Below, one piece after another: positions 30,543 through 39,318 of a stretch of 46,423 nt of DNA. The notes under the pieces are model-generated. The model was not told the origin of the DNA. It saw only the letters and a list, made by a program, of their open reading frames with translations, and did no database searches. Position 1 is the stretch's first letter. The number at the start of each line of letters is the position of its first letter. Position numbers and translations under genes: made by a program. The stretch comes from a virus, in the IMG/VR virus record IMGVR_UViG_3300032092_000059, positions 1 to 46,423 of that record; one strand, written 5' to 3'.

Positions 30543-31137
30543 AGAAACTATTACAGAAGACATACATTATTACACTGAAGTGTTTGATGACGTAGATACA
30601 ATGATAAAAGAAATTGAAGCAATGGATCAGTTTCAAGATATTGGGTCTCAAATAACTCAATGGGAGCCATGGCTTTCTTCTTGCAAAACCGTGCAGTATG
30701 GTTATCAAAAAACAATAAATTATAAAAATGTTTTAAACCATAGCGTTAGAGATAGACATAACTCTAAGACTGCCAGCATAATCCATTACAGGGCAATTCA
30801 AATAGCCGAAGAGTATGCTTCACATCATGGCATAGATCTGGGTGATCTCCCAACACATTGTAAAATATATAAGTATGACAATTTAACAAAAATGGGTCCC
30901 CACACAGATTATGACCCAGACTATAGCCCAAAGGATTTAGTGGGTACGGTTTCAATTGTTTTTTATTTAAATGACGATTATGAAGGAGGAGATTTATCTT
31001 TTCCTAATGACAACATATCCGTAAAGCCAAAGGCAAGCAGCGCTCTGGTTTTTAAGTCACACGGAGTTTTACATGAGCCTAAGCCAACAACCGTAGGCAC
31101 AAAATACATGGTTGCGATATTTTTCTTCAAGAAATAA
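30535..31137 (+). CDS. 2OG-Fe(II) oxygenase, P4H-like (200 aa)
   Basis: MFKETITEDIHYYTEVF starts by an 8-nt overlap. His123-Thr-Asp125, LNDDYEGGDLSFPND, KPKASSALVFKS, His180 and Lys190 are present. A longer frame that begins inside the previous gene is rejected as it has no support. Last gene of the operon; no clear terminator follows before the next -10 box. Confidence 0.85.
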   Translation: MFKETITEDIHYYTEVFDDVDTMIKEIEAMDQFQDIGSQITQWEPWLSSCKTVQYGYQKTINYKNVLNHSVRDRHNSKTASIIHYRAIQIAEEYASHHGIDLGDLPTHCKIYKYDNLTKMGPHTDYDPDYSPKDLVGTVSIVFYLNDDYEGGDLSFPNDNISVKPKASSALVFKSHGVLHEPKPTTVGTKYMVAIFFFKK

Positions 31138-31156
31138 TATATAAACGAAACAGGTA

Positions 31157-31162
31157 TATAAT
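31157..31162 (+). promoter_or_regulatory. TATAAT box, leaderless LamG gene
   Basis: TATAAT ends 6 nt before the ATG at 31169, with no Shine-Dalgarno and no clear -35. It fits the leaderless pattern seen at 2705, 25496, 33003 and 34975. Confidence 0.4.
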
Positions 31163-31168
31163 AATAAA

Positions 31169-32941
31169 ATGAGCTATCAGTTAAAAGTAATACAAGATTA
31201 TCCAATCGGCCTTTGGCCGTTGGATGAGTCTTCTGGTACTTTAGCGTCCGATGTATCTGGATGCAATAATGATGGAACATATACTGGCGGGCTAACCACT
31301 GGATTAATACCACTTGTTTCGGGTGGAGCAAATGGATCCCTAATAACAAACACCAAATACATAACCTTACCAGTAACTAAAGATTATTATGGATCCGTTG
31401 CAGACGGAGGATTTGCTGATATAAATTCATCGGATAATGCATTCTCTTTAGAGGTGTGGTTTTATCCTAAAATTACAACAAGTGGCCTAACTACTATATT
31501 TGCAGACTCAGCAACAGGTGTAGGTATTTTTTATGAAAAAGGCAATTTGGTATTTAAGCTTGAGTCGGAAAGGCTTGACTATACTTTACCAAATATTGAG
31601 CAATCCCATCACATAGTAGCAACATATTCTATTACTGAAATGTCGTTGTATGTGGATGGTAAATTTGCAGCAACCAAACCTTTAACTAATTACAAGTTTA
31701 CCAATGAGGTAATTACATTAAAGCTAGGCCCAACCTCAAATGCATCAGATTCATTTATTGTAGATGCACCAGCAGTTTACAGGTACGCCCTAGGCTTAGA
31801 TAAAATTTTAGAGCATTATAATTATTCTGGCACAACATCCCCACTTCAAGTTTCTTACCCAGATGAGGGCACATTATTTGAGATATATGATGACAGCGTA
31901 AGCAAGCAATTTAATTTTGCATATCCAGCTAATCGACCATTAGAATATTTTGTTACAGAGGATTTAATTTATAACACGGAAGAAAAGTATTTAGAAATAA
32001 AGAAAACAGCCTCTGCAGCCCCTAAGAGCGTAGTTGTAGTAGACGCCATAGCAATTCCTGCAGCATTCGACTTAGACTCGTCTAAGATAGAGTGGGAGGG
32101 CGATAACGGGGTATCTGTAAGAACCTCTACAGATGGAACATCTTGGGAGTCTTGTTTTAATGGAAAAGCAATTCCTCAATTTAAGTTAGGTAGCTTTAGC
32201 TCTGAAAGAACTCTTTATCTTGAGATAACATTTACATCATCAGATACATCTAAGTTTATTCCAAGACTTTATAGCCTACTCGTATCTTTTTATAAAGATC
32301 AGGTTTTATATTCAATAAGCAATCCAGACTATATATACACAATAGAGTCTGAGTCAGGATTTGCCTCAAAAGACATTACCCTGGGCAGAATTAAATATCC
32401 TATTCTGTCCCGTCAAAAACTAAACGGATTAACAACGGCAGGCGGGGCGGGATTCAAAATTAATACCGCAGAATCAATAAGAACAATAGAGCTCTTTTTA
32501 ACCCTATCAGACCTTACATCAAACTCTATCATATCAAGTACGGCAAATGGAGATTTTGTATCAGCAGGATACTCCTGGGCAACAAATGGAACTATTACTA
32601 AATCTAATATATCTGCTATTTATGTTAATGGGGTAGACAAGACATCTCAGACAAACATAAGCTCGGTATTCCTTGCAAATGAACTATACCATGTTGTCAT
32701 AGTGACAAATGGCCCAGTATCAGGAACCATTTTGTTTAACCATAAAACAACTGGTGGGCCTGCTAGCCTGTATCAGTATATTTCTTACTACCCTTCAGCA
32801 TTTAATTCAGCCAAGGCCCTATCCCACTATAATATGCATATAGGAAGATCTGCTACAGTTGCAGATGATTCGTCCATAACATTGACAGAAAGCTCCGTAG
32901 ACTTCTATGATAATGATTGGGTTGTGCTACAAAACAAATAA
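31169..32941 (+). CDS. LamG/concanavalin-like minor tail protein (590 aa)
   Basis: It begins with the motif IGLWPLDESSGTLASDVSG typical of LamG-type sandwich domains, then SLEVWFYPKI and HHIVATYSITEMSLYVDGK (residues 90-165), the usual order of the laminin-G-like fold. A second beta-rich half may hold another copy. Such proteins usually bind glycans at the tail tip. It lies between the oxygenase operon and the head genes. Confidence 0.75.
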   Translation: MSYQLKVIQDYPIGLWPLDESSGTLASDVSGCNNDGTYTGGLTTGLIPLVSGGANGSLITNTKYITLPVTKDYYGSVADGGFADINSSDNAFSLEVWFYPKITTSGLTTIFADSATGVGIFYEKGNLVFKLESERLDYTLPNIEQSHHIVATYSITEMSLYVDGKFAATKPLTNYKFTNEVITLKLGPTSNASDSFIVDAPAVYRYALGLDKILEHYNYSGTTSPLQVSYPDEGTLFEIYDDSVSKQFNFAYPANRPLEYFVTEDLIYNTEEKYLEIKKTASAAPKSVVVVDAIAIPAAFDLDSSKIEWEGDNGVSVRTSTDGTSWESCFNGKAIPQFKLGSFSSERTLYLEITFTSSDTSKFIPRLYSLLVSFYKDQVLYSISNPDYIYTIESESGFASKDITLGRIKYPILSRQKLNGLTTAGGAGFKINTAESIRTIELFLTLSDLTSNSIISSTANGDFVSAGYSWATNGTITKSNISAIYVNGVDKTSQTNISSVFLANELYHVVIVTNGPVSGTILFNHKTTGGPASLYQYISYYPSAFNSAKALSHYNMHIGRSATVADDSSITLTESSVDFYDNDWVVLQNK

Positions 32942-32965
32942 TTTGTCACACAGATTGACAAAAGC

Positions 32966-32994
32966 TGGACTTGTATAGGAAATAATGGTAAAAT
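32966..32994 (+). promoter_or_regulatory. Promoter for the head operon, leaderless
   Basis: TGGACT, 17-nt spacer, TAAAAT with an extended TGG; 8 nt separate the -10 from the ATG at 33003. No Shine-Dalgarno. A better TTGACA (32955-32960) lies too far from this -10 and has no matching partner. Confidence 0.5.
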
Positions 32995-33002
32995 AAAATA
33001 CT

Positions 33003-33344
33003 ATGGACATCAATCGAATCAATACTAAAATCCTTGAAGAGGAAACAACTCTAGGTATATATGTCTGGGAAATGCCTGACGGCAGATGGATCGGAGACGA
33101 CGATGGGAACTTTCTTTCAGTCACATCAAAAAAAGGAAATAGATCCAAAGTCGATGCTCTGGCTAGAGAAGTTCGCTCATACGGTATATATGAAGGCGGG
33201 CCTAAATTTCTTTCAGGACGCAGAAAAATTGACGATGAAGAATTCCAGCATCAGAAACAAAGACTTGAATGGGGACTAGTTCCAGACCCACTAGATATTG
33301 GAAACTATAAAGACGAAATGAAAAAGTTGAGGGGTACAAGATGA
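33003..33344 (+). CDS. Conserved portal-adjacent protein (113 aa)
   Basis: GIYVWEMPDGRWIGDDDGNF and a C-terminal QKQRLEWGLVPDPLD match a small protein commonly placed just before the portal in actinobacteriophages. Role unknown, perhaps packaging-related. Its TGA overlaps the portal start (ATGA). Confidence 0.65.
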   Translation: MDINRINTKILEEETTLGIYVWEMPDGRWIGDDDGNFLSVTSKKGNRSKVDALAREVRSYGIYEGGPKFLSGRRKIDDEEFQHQKQRLEWGLVPDPLDIGNYKDEMKKLRGTR

Positions 33345-34921
33345 GCGTAGAGTTTCTTGATGATGACAACTCAGATAACATTATTGATATTTCAAATACA
33401 GCAGACTGGTTCTCTTTAAAAAAAGATGAAATAAGCAATGACCCATTCTCAGTAGGACTAGAGGATCTTAAAAAGGTAAGAGGACTTGGAACATCTTTTA
33501 AGCGTAAAATGAATAGAGAGTTTTCTAAATCATTTACAGGTAGAGAAGATACGGGCACACAGCAAAACTTGCTAGCACAGGCTATTACTGGCTACGCAAT
33601 GTTTGATCTAGTAGAGCCACCATATAACCTTGAATACCTTTCAAAAGTTTATGAGATTTCAACATATAACTATGCCGCAATTAATGCAAAGGTGGCAAAC
33701 ATAGTTGGTCTTGGATACGATTTTATAGAGACAAAGAAAACAAATGATGCTATTGATTCACTTACAGACGATAAGTCTCTTGAAAGAGCACGTAGAAAAT
33801 TAAGCAAGCTAAGACAAGACCTGCACACATGGCTAGATACAACAAACGATGAAGATACATTTACTCAAACATTAATTAAAGTATTTACAGACTATGAAGC
33901 AACAGGTAATGGTTATATTGAAATTGGCAGAACCACAGCGGGTAACATTGGTTATATCGGACACATCCCTGCAAAAACAATGCGTGTTCGTAGACTAAGA
34001 GATGGCTTTATTCAACTGCTTTATGGTAAGGCTGTTTATTTCCGAAACTTTGGAGACACTGAAACAGAGAACCCAATTGCTGGCCAAGAAGATAGACCAA
34101 ATGAAATTATTCACATAAAGAAGTATACGCCTATGAACAACTATTATGGCGTGGCAGATATTATTGCAGCCCAAGTATCCCTAGCTGGTAACGAGTTGTC
34201 TGGAAGATATAATCTTGACTATTTTGAAAACAAGGCTGTCCCAAGATATATTATTACAGTTAAGGGCGCTAAGCTTTCTTCAGAATCAGAAAGAAAGCTG
34301 CTTGAATTTTTCCAGGTCGGACTAAAGGGAAAGAATCACAGATCCCTATATATCCCACTTCCAGGAGATACCCCAGATTCAAAAACTGAATTTAAAATGG
34401 AGCCAGTTGAGGCAAACCCACAAGAGTCTTCATTTAACGTCTACCGTAAATCAAATAGAGATGAAATCCTGCTGGCACACCGTGTACCAATTAATAAAAT
34501 TGGAACCCCAGAAGGAGTTAATTTAGCGGTAGCAAGAGATGCTGACAAAACATTTAAAGAGCAGGTTTGCCGTCCAGCACAAATGATTTTGGAAAAGAAA
34601 TTAAATAAAATATTTGAAGAAAAGACAGATGCCCTGACTCTTAAGTTTAATGAATTAACACTCACAGACGAAGACACTCAGTCTAAAATTGATGAGAGAT
34701 ATTTAAGAATGCAGGTAATTACCCCTAACGAAGTTAGAATTAGAAAGGGTATGATTCCTCTGGATGGCGGAGACGATGTTGTAGATCTTAAGGCTCAGGC
34801 ACCAGAAATTAGAGCCCAGGCTGGAAATACCAGACAAAGATCCCAGGACCGACAAGCAACTGCCCCAGATAATTCTGGAGAAGGCAGAAATGCTAAAGGC
34901 GATGGAAGACAGGTTGAATAA
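33341..34921 (+). CDS. Portal protein (526 aa)
   Basis: It forms the dodecameric ring at one capsid vertex through which DNA enters and to which the tail connector binds. VYEISTYNYAAINAKVANIVGLGYDF (split over residues 105-132), a GNGYIEIGR strand and IHIKKYTPMNNYYGVADI place it with the PBSX/HK97-type portals; the size is normal. The C-terminal 40 residues are polar and probably disordered. It precedes the protease, as usual; the terminase normally upstream is not here. Confidence 0.88.
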   Translation: MSVEFLDDDNSDNIIDISNTADWFSLKKDEISNDPFSVGLEDLKKVRGLGTSFKRKMNREFSKSFTGREDTGTQQNLLAQAITGYAMFDLVEPPYNLEYLSKVYEISTYNYAAINAKVANIVGLGYDFIETKKTNDAIDSLTDDKSLERARRKLSKLRQDLHTWLDTTNDEDTFTQTLIKVFTDYEATGNGYIEIGRTTAGNIGYIGHIPAKTMRVRRLRDGFIQLLYGKAVYFRNFGDTETENPIAGQEDRPNEIIHIKKYTPMNNYYGVADIIAAQVSLAGNELSGRYNLDYFENKAVPRYIITVKGAKLSSESERKLLEFFQVGLKGKNHRSLYIPLPGDTPDSKTEFKMEPVEANPQESSFNVYRKSNRDEILLAHRVPINKIGTPEGVNLAVARDADKTFKEQVCRPAQMILEKKLNKIFEEKTDALTLKFNELTLTDEDTQSKIDERYLRMQVITPNEVRIRKGMIPLDGGDDVVDLKAQAPEIRAQAGNTRQRSQDRQATAPDNSGEGRNAKGDGRQVE

Positions 34922-34945
34922 ATTTACTCAACTGTTATTTGCCTT

Positions 34946-34967
34946 TTTATCTATAAGTAGATAAAAT
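34946..34967 (+). promoter_or_regulatory. Palindrome overlapping a -10, protease gene
   Basis: TTTATCTA-TAAG-TAGATAAA (34946-34965) overlaps TAAAAT (34962-34967). The -10 ends 7 nt before the ATG and there is no Shine-Dalgarno, so transcription may be leaderless. The TATCTA/TAGATA arms resemble the palindrome at 41474-41490. Confidence 0.45.
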
Positions 34968-34974
34968 TAAGCAT

Positions 34975-36324
34975 ATGAATATTGAAAAGTCTTTGTGGTC
35001 CAGTCATGGCGACAACATCAGTTTATCGGTTCCCTTCACTAAGGTCAACCGTGAAAAAAGAACTGTATCTGGTTTCGCCACACTAGACAATGTTGATCAA
35101 ACAGGTGACGTTGTAACAGCAGAGTCAAGCCTGAAAGCATTCGAAAATTTCCGTGGAAACATTCGTGAGATGCACGGATCCAACGCAGTAGGTAAGATGG
35201 TTTCGTTTAAGCCAGAAACTTTTTACGATGCAACATCAAAAGAATTTTATAACGGCGTTTATGTAGATGCATATATTTCAAAGGGTGCACAGGATACCTG
35301 GGAAAAAGTTTTAGACGGTACGCTTTCTGGTTTTTCAATCGGCGGAAAGATTATTGAATCAGACAATGAAGTTAACAAGTCAAACGGTAAGACTGTAAGA
35401 TTTATTAAGAACTATGAATTGATTGAGCTTTCTATTGTTGATTCTCCAGCAAATGAACTATGCAACATTCTTTCTATACAGAAGGCAAATGGTGCACTAA
35501 TATTTAAGGGAATAGCAACTGAAGTTACAACTGAAAATATTTTCTATTGCGAAGACAGCAATTCTGTTTTTATCTCAACAGAAAAAACATATGACTCTCC
35601 AGTATCTGGAAAGCCAGCCACACTAATAGGTTGGGTTGAAAGTTCAGATGTTAATAAGTCAAAAGAGATTGATAAGATTCTTGATGCATATAAGCATTCA
35701 AGATTTACGTTGCCTGAAACACAAACAATTGCAAAACAGGCAAACGCAGAAGGAGGTAATGAAATGTCACATCACGACGAAAATGTAGTTGCTGAAGTTG
35801 TTGCAGAAGATGCAGCTACAGAAGCAGTCGCAGAAGAGACAGCGGTTGTTGCAGAAGATGCAGCTCCAGTTGAAACTCCAGTCGAAGCTCCTGCAGAAGA
35901 AGCAGTAGCAGAAGACGTTCCTGCCGAAACTCTGGAAAAAGCAGCCGAAGTATCAGAAGATAAGGTTGATGAACCTGATTTTGCAAAAATGTTAGGCGAT
36001 CTAAAAGGCTTTTTCTCAGAAACTCTAAACAAGGCATCTGAAGCAAATGCAGCACAGGTAACAACAATCCAAGAGATTGTTGAAACTTTTAGCAAGAGCG
36101 TAGATGCTAGAATTTCAGAGTTGGCAGAACAACACACAGCACTTTCAAGCGCTGTAAATAACATCAAGAGCACGATTGATGGTGTACAAAAGCGTGTCGA
36201 TGCAGTAGAGTCAGAGACTGCAATTAAGAAGTCTTCAGATCTTGGCCGATCAGAAGAGGTAACAATCAGAAAATCTAAATGGAACGGTTCTTTCCTCGGT
36301 TCCGTAAACGAAATATTTAACTAA
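34975..36324 (+). CDS. Prohead protease fused to scaffold (449 aa)
   Basis: Residues 1-170 are a capsid maturation serine protease of the S78/XkdF type: His67 (REMHG), Ser121 in GFSIGG and a following ELSIVDSPAN strand. Residues 264-449 are a Glu/Ala-rich linker plus helical scaffold (NKASEANAAQVTTIQ..., coiled coil). It processes and shapes the procapsid around the portal. A strong internal start at 35764 should yield a separate scaffold. The start lacks a Shine-Dalgarno. Confidence 0.85.
   Translation: MNIEKSLWSSHGDNISLSVPFTKVNREKRTVSGFATLDNVDQTGDVVTAESSLKAFENFRGNIREMHGSNAVGKMVSFKPETFYDATSKEFYNGVYVDAYISKGAQDTWEKVLDGTLSGFSIGGKIIESDNEVNKSNGKTVRFIKNYELIELSIVDSPANELCNILSIQKANGALIFKGIATEVTTENIFYCEDSNSVFISTEKTYDSPVSGKPATLIGWVESSDVNKSKEIDKILDAYKHSRFTLPETQTIAKQANAEGGNEMSHHDENVVAEVVAEDAATEAVAEETAVVAEDAAPVETPVEAPAEEAVAEDVPAETLEKAAEVSEDKVDEPDFAKMLGDLKGFFSETLNKASEANAAQVTTIQEIVETFSKSVDARISELAEQHTALSSAVNNIKSTIDGVQKRVDAVESETAIKKSSDLGRSEEVTIRKSKWNGSFLGSVNEIFN
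35764..36324 (+). CDS. Nested scaffold protein from internal start (186 aa)
   Basis: Inside the protease gene and in the same frame, AGGAGG (35751-35756) stands 7 nt before an ATG (MSHHDENVVAEVV). This is one of the best ribosome binding sites in the window, while the full gene has none. It would produce the acidic, coiled-coil C-terminal half alone in excess, as Nu3 is made from within gene C of phage lambda. Confidence 0.65.
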   Translation: MSHHDENVVAEVVAEDAATEAVAEETAVVAEDAAPVETPVEAPAEEAVAEDVPAETLEKAAEVSEDKVDEPDFAKMLGDLKGFFSETLNKASEANAAQVTTIQEIVETFSKSVDARISELAEQHTALSSAVNNIKSTIDGVQKRVDAVESETAIKKSSDLGRSEEVTIRKSKWNGSFLGSVNEIFN

Positions 36325-36339
36325 GGTAGGTATAAAATA

Positions 36340-37389
36340 ATGAGCAATGAAACATTAGAAAAGGCCGTAGCAGCTGGTACTCAGGTATCAACAGGATTCG
36401 GTTCAACAACTGGTGGAACAGGAGTACACACAGCGTCTGAAAATGGCAATGGTGGTCTTCTTAACCCAGAACAATCTGCTCGCTTCCTTGATTATATGTT
36501 CGACGCAACCGTAATCGGTAAGGTCGCACGTACAGTTCGCATGAAGTCAGATACAGCAGAAATTGATCGCATGTCAGTAGGCGAAAAGCTTATGAAGCTT
36601 GCGACAGAGGCAGACAATACTGGTGTTAACTCAGCAGTAACTTTCTCAAAGATCTCTCTAACAACAAAGAAGCTACGCATGGATTGGGAGCTTTCAACAG
36701 AGTCTCTAGAAGACAACATCGAGGGTGCAGATCTAGAAGATCACATTGCACGTTTGATGGCAACACAGGCAGGAAATGACATCGAAGATGTTATTCTTAA
36801 CGGTGATACAGCTCTAACAGGAGACGCTCTTTACAAGTCATTTGATGGCGTTGTAAAGAAGGCAAAGGCATCAGGTCGTGTCGTAGACGCAGCTGGCGCT
36901 GAAGTTTCTCGTGAAGTATTCAACAAGGCACTTAAGGCTATGCCACGTAAGTACAAGCAACGTCGTGGAGACCTTCGCTTCCTTGCTGGATCAAACTTGA
37001 TTCAGGACTTCCTATACAAGAACAGTATTGGAACAAATCAGACAATTCCACAGGACATCGCTTCAAGCGTAATCCGTGGCGGAGTCGCACCACTAGGTGG
37101 ACCTGCAGGATATGTGGCACCATTCGCATTTGGTATTCCAATTGTTGAAGTTCCACTTCTTTCAGAGACACAGACTGGTACACACTCAGGAGCTTCAGGT
37201 TCACACGGAGATATCCACTTGTCATTCCCAAATAACGTAGTTATTGGTATCAAGCGTGATGTAACTGTTTACCGTTTCTTCTGGCCACGTAAGGACTCAA
37301 TCGAGTACACAATGTACACTCGTGTTGGCGTCCAGATCGAACAAGCAGATGCTTGGGTTGTCGTAAAGAACGTTAAGGTTGCTTCTTAA
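36340..37389 (+). CDS. Major capsid protein, HK97 fold (349 aa)
   Basis: It forms the capsid shell. The layout is that of HK97-type capsid proteins without a long delta domain: Gly/Ser-rich N terminus, LLNPEQSARFLDYMFD, a long helix (DHIARLMATQAGNDIEDVILNGD), and a C-terminal beta part ending VQIEQADAWVVVKNVKV. All 17 Arg codons are CGT or CGC, unlike the AGA used in neighbouring genes, a sign of high expression. It is followed by a terminator. Confidence 0.9.
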   Translation: MSNETLEKAVAAGTQVSTGFGSTTGGTGVHTASENGNGGLLNPEQSARFLDYMFDATVIGKVARTVRMKSDTAEIDRMSVGEKLMKLATEADNTGVNSAVTFSKISLTTKKLRMDWELSTESLEDNIEGADLEDHIARLMATQAGNDIEDVILNGDTALTGDALYKSFDGVVKKAKASGRVVDAAGAEVSREVFNKALKAMPRKYKQRRGDLRFLAGSNLIQDFLYKNSIGTNQTIPQDIASSVIRGGVAPLGGPAGYVAPFAFGIPIVEVPLLSETQTGTHSGASGSHGDIHLSFPNNVVIGIKRDVTVYRFFWPRKDSIEYTMYTRVGVQIEQADAWVVVKNVKVAS

Positions 37390-37410
37390 TTAAGAAATAA
37401 CCCCCGAAAG

Positions 37411-37436
37411 GCCCCCAATTAATTTTGGGGGCTTTT
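37411..37436 (+). terminator. Terminator after the capsid gene
   Basis: GCCCCCAA-TTAATT-TTGGGGGC followed by TTTT. A strong GC stem with T-tract, ending the capsid transcript. Confidence 0.88.
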
Positions 37437-37452
37437 CATTTTAATTTAACAA

Positions 37453-37461
37453 TGCTATAAT
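37453..37461 (+). promoter_or_regulatory. Extended -10 promoter of the connector genes
   Basis: TGC-TATAAT, with TTTTCA as a weak -35 at 17-nt distance inside the terminator tail. It leads to the 135-aa gene with AAAGGAG in between. Confidence 0.6.
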
Positions 37462-37486
37462 TAAGGAACCTAACAAAGGAGAATAT

Positions 37487-37894
37487 ATGTCATTCGAGAC
37501 ATTGAAAGTAGCAGAACTCAGAAAAATTGCAGAGGACTTTGCAGTTGATACTGATGGAATAAAGAACAAGGCCGATATTATTGCCGCTCTTGCCGAAGAG
37601 GGAGTAACATGGTCAGTTTACCAAAAGACTATTAAGGACATTGAAGAGGCGGCAGATGAATTTAGCGAAGATTCAGAAGAGATTCTTCCAAGATTTGATC
37701 CTAAAGCCCAAGCAGAAGATACAGTACTAGTTAGAATGACTAGAGAAAATTATAGATATGATATTCTAGGATTTACATTTACAAAAGAGCATCCTTTTGT
37801 TGCAATGACAGAAGATGACGCTCAAGAAATTTTTGACAAGGAGGAAGGTTTTCGTTTAGCAACTCCAAAGGAAGTTCAGGAGTACTACGGCTAA
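37487..37894 (+). CDS. HeH/SAP-like head-tail region protein (135 aa)
   Basis: The first 40 residues (TLKVAELRKIAEDFAVDTDGIKNKADIIAAL, split) look like a HeH/SAP-type helix-extension-helix domain. The second half (VRMTRENYRYDILGFTFTKEHPFVAM, ending LATPKEVQEYYG) is beta-rich and occurs in capsid-adjacent phage proteins. Possibly a head decoration or connector-associated protein. Confidence 0.6.
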   Translation: MSFETLKVAELRKIAEDFAVDTDGIKNKADIIAALAEEGVTWSVYQKTIKDIEEAADEFSEDSEEILPRFDPKAQAEDTVLVRMTRENYRYDILGFTFTKEHPFVAMTEDDAQEIFDKEEGFRLATPKEVQEYYG

Positions 37895-37908
37895 ACAAAC
37901 CTATATAA

Positions 37909-38889
37909 ATGGCCGAGGTTTTAATAAACAGTCAATCACCAGTAACACATAAAGTTTTTTGGAATGGTGATGTTGCAAATGCAGACTCTCTTCCAACCGT
38001 GGCATTATATGACGTCACTCTAGATCCAGCTGTAAGTCCAGCAGTTAGCCCAACACAACTGCTGGCAAACCTTACATCATCCTTGGATGAAAATAACCCA
38101 GGAACATATTCAGTAAATATTCCATATCAGTTTACAGATAGAAATAAAACTTTAAGACTACAATGGAACTATGCGGTAAATGGAACTGCGGTAAAGCACT
38201 CAGACGAAGTTTTTGTAATAACTCCGTATGTGGATTTTAATCATGCCCTAGATATTGGATTTAGCACAGACTCTTCTGACCCAGGATATAAGTCCTACAG
38301 AGATTTGTTGATGGCAGAAAAGTATGCTCGTAAAATTATAGAGCAGCACACAAGCCAAAACTTTTATTTAAAAGATGAAGTATTTGTTGTTTACGGAGAC
38401 GATTCAGACATACTTCCATTGCCTTCAAGAATTGCTGAACTTCATTACTTGTATGCCAACGATATATTGTTAGTAGACAATATTGAAGAAATAAATAATT
38501 GGAACTATGATGTAATGCTTAGCGAAAGCGGATACGGAATAAGAATTAATCGTGCTAGCATGATAGATAATACAGTATACGTAGCAAACGGAATGATTCC
38601 TCCAAGCATTAATGATCATAGCAATGGAGTTTTCCAGTCTGGAGTGCCATACAGAGTCTACGGCAAATTTGGCTGGGACAAGGTTCCAGATAACGTTGAA
38701 CTTGCAGCAATAGAATTAATGAAGGATTATTTCTCTAAAGATACAGTATGGAGAAACAAATATATCCAGAGCATACAGACGTTCGACTGGAACTTCAAGT
38801 ACTCAGATCAATCATTTGCTGGAACTGGTAATAATTACGCAGACCAATTGCTTGCAGATTATGTCTTATCAAAATCGGTAGTGATTTAA
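37909..38889 (+). CDS. Head-tail connector (adaptor-like), with Ig-like N terminus (326 aa)
   Basis: Residues 1-105 form an Ig-like strand set (HKVFWNGDVANADS, GTYSVNIPYQF). The C-terminal part (FGWDKVPDNVELAAIELMKDYFSKDTVW) is the helix pattern of gp6/gp15-type adaptors that dock on the portal. An adaptor with an Ig-like head is larger than usual. No Shine-Dalgarno; it starts 14 nt after the previous stop. Confidence 0.65.
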   Translation: MAEVLINSQSPVTHKVFWNGDVANADSLPTVALYDVTLDPAVSPAVSPTQLLANLTSSLDENNPGTYSVNIPYQFTDRNKTLRLQWNYAVNGTAVKHSDEVFVITPYVDFNHALDIGFSTDSSDPGYKSYRDLLMAEKYARKIIEQHTSQNFYLKDEVFVVYGDDSDILPLPSRIAELHYLYANDILLVDNIEEINNWNYDVMLSESGYGIRINRASMIDNTVYVANGMIPPSINDHSNGVFQSGVPYRVYGKFGWDKVPDNVELAAIELMKDYFSKDTVWRNKYIQSIQTFDWNFKYSDQSFAGTGNNYADQLLADYVLSKSVVI

Positions 38890-39318
38890 ATGAATAACCT
38901 CATAGACGCCGTCCTGTCTATGACGATGGACGTTTACAGGCAGTTTGATACACAAGACGAAGACACTGGAGCTATTGTAAAAGAATGGCATTATTACAAA
39001 AGCGTAGCTTGCCATGCTAAAGGCGTAGTTAGCAACTCATCAACCACAAGGTCGGGAGATAAGCAGATATTTGATAATCGATATACAAACGATCAAACTA
39101 TTCAAGTAAGAACTGCAGAAAGAATAACCGCCAGAGAAAAGATAACTAATATAAGAGATAGCGATGGTAATGTTATATGGGTAGAAATTAATTTCCCCAC
39201 AGATACACCAACCGTATTTGAAGTTATGGGGAATACTCCAATCACAGACCCATTTGGAAAAGTAGTCGCATATAACTCAACAATGAAAAGATCGGAGAAT
39301 CAAGTAATTGGACAATAG
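38890..39318 (+). CDS. Head closure / stopper-like protein (142 aa)
   Basis: A beta-barrel protein (MTMDVYRQFDTQDEDTGAIV, IQVRTAERITAREKITNIRD, FEVMGNTPITDPFGKVVAYN), the size and place of stopper proteins that close the connector after packaging. It starts directly on the previous stop and overlaps the next start. Confidence 0.65.
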   Translation: MNNLIDAVLSMTMDVYRQFDTQDEDTGAIVKEWHYYKSVACHAKGVVSNSSTTRSGDKQIFDNRYTNDQTIQVRTAERITAREKITNIRDSDGNVIWVEINFPTDTPTVFEVMGNTPITDPFGKVVAYNSTMKRSENQVIGQ

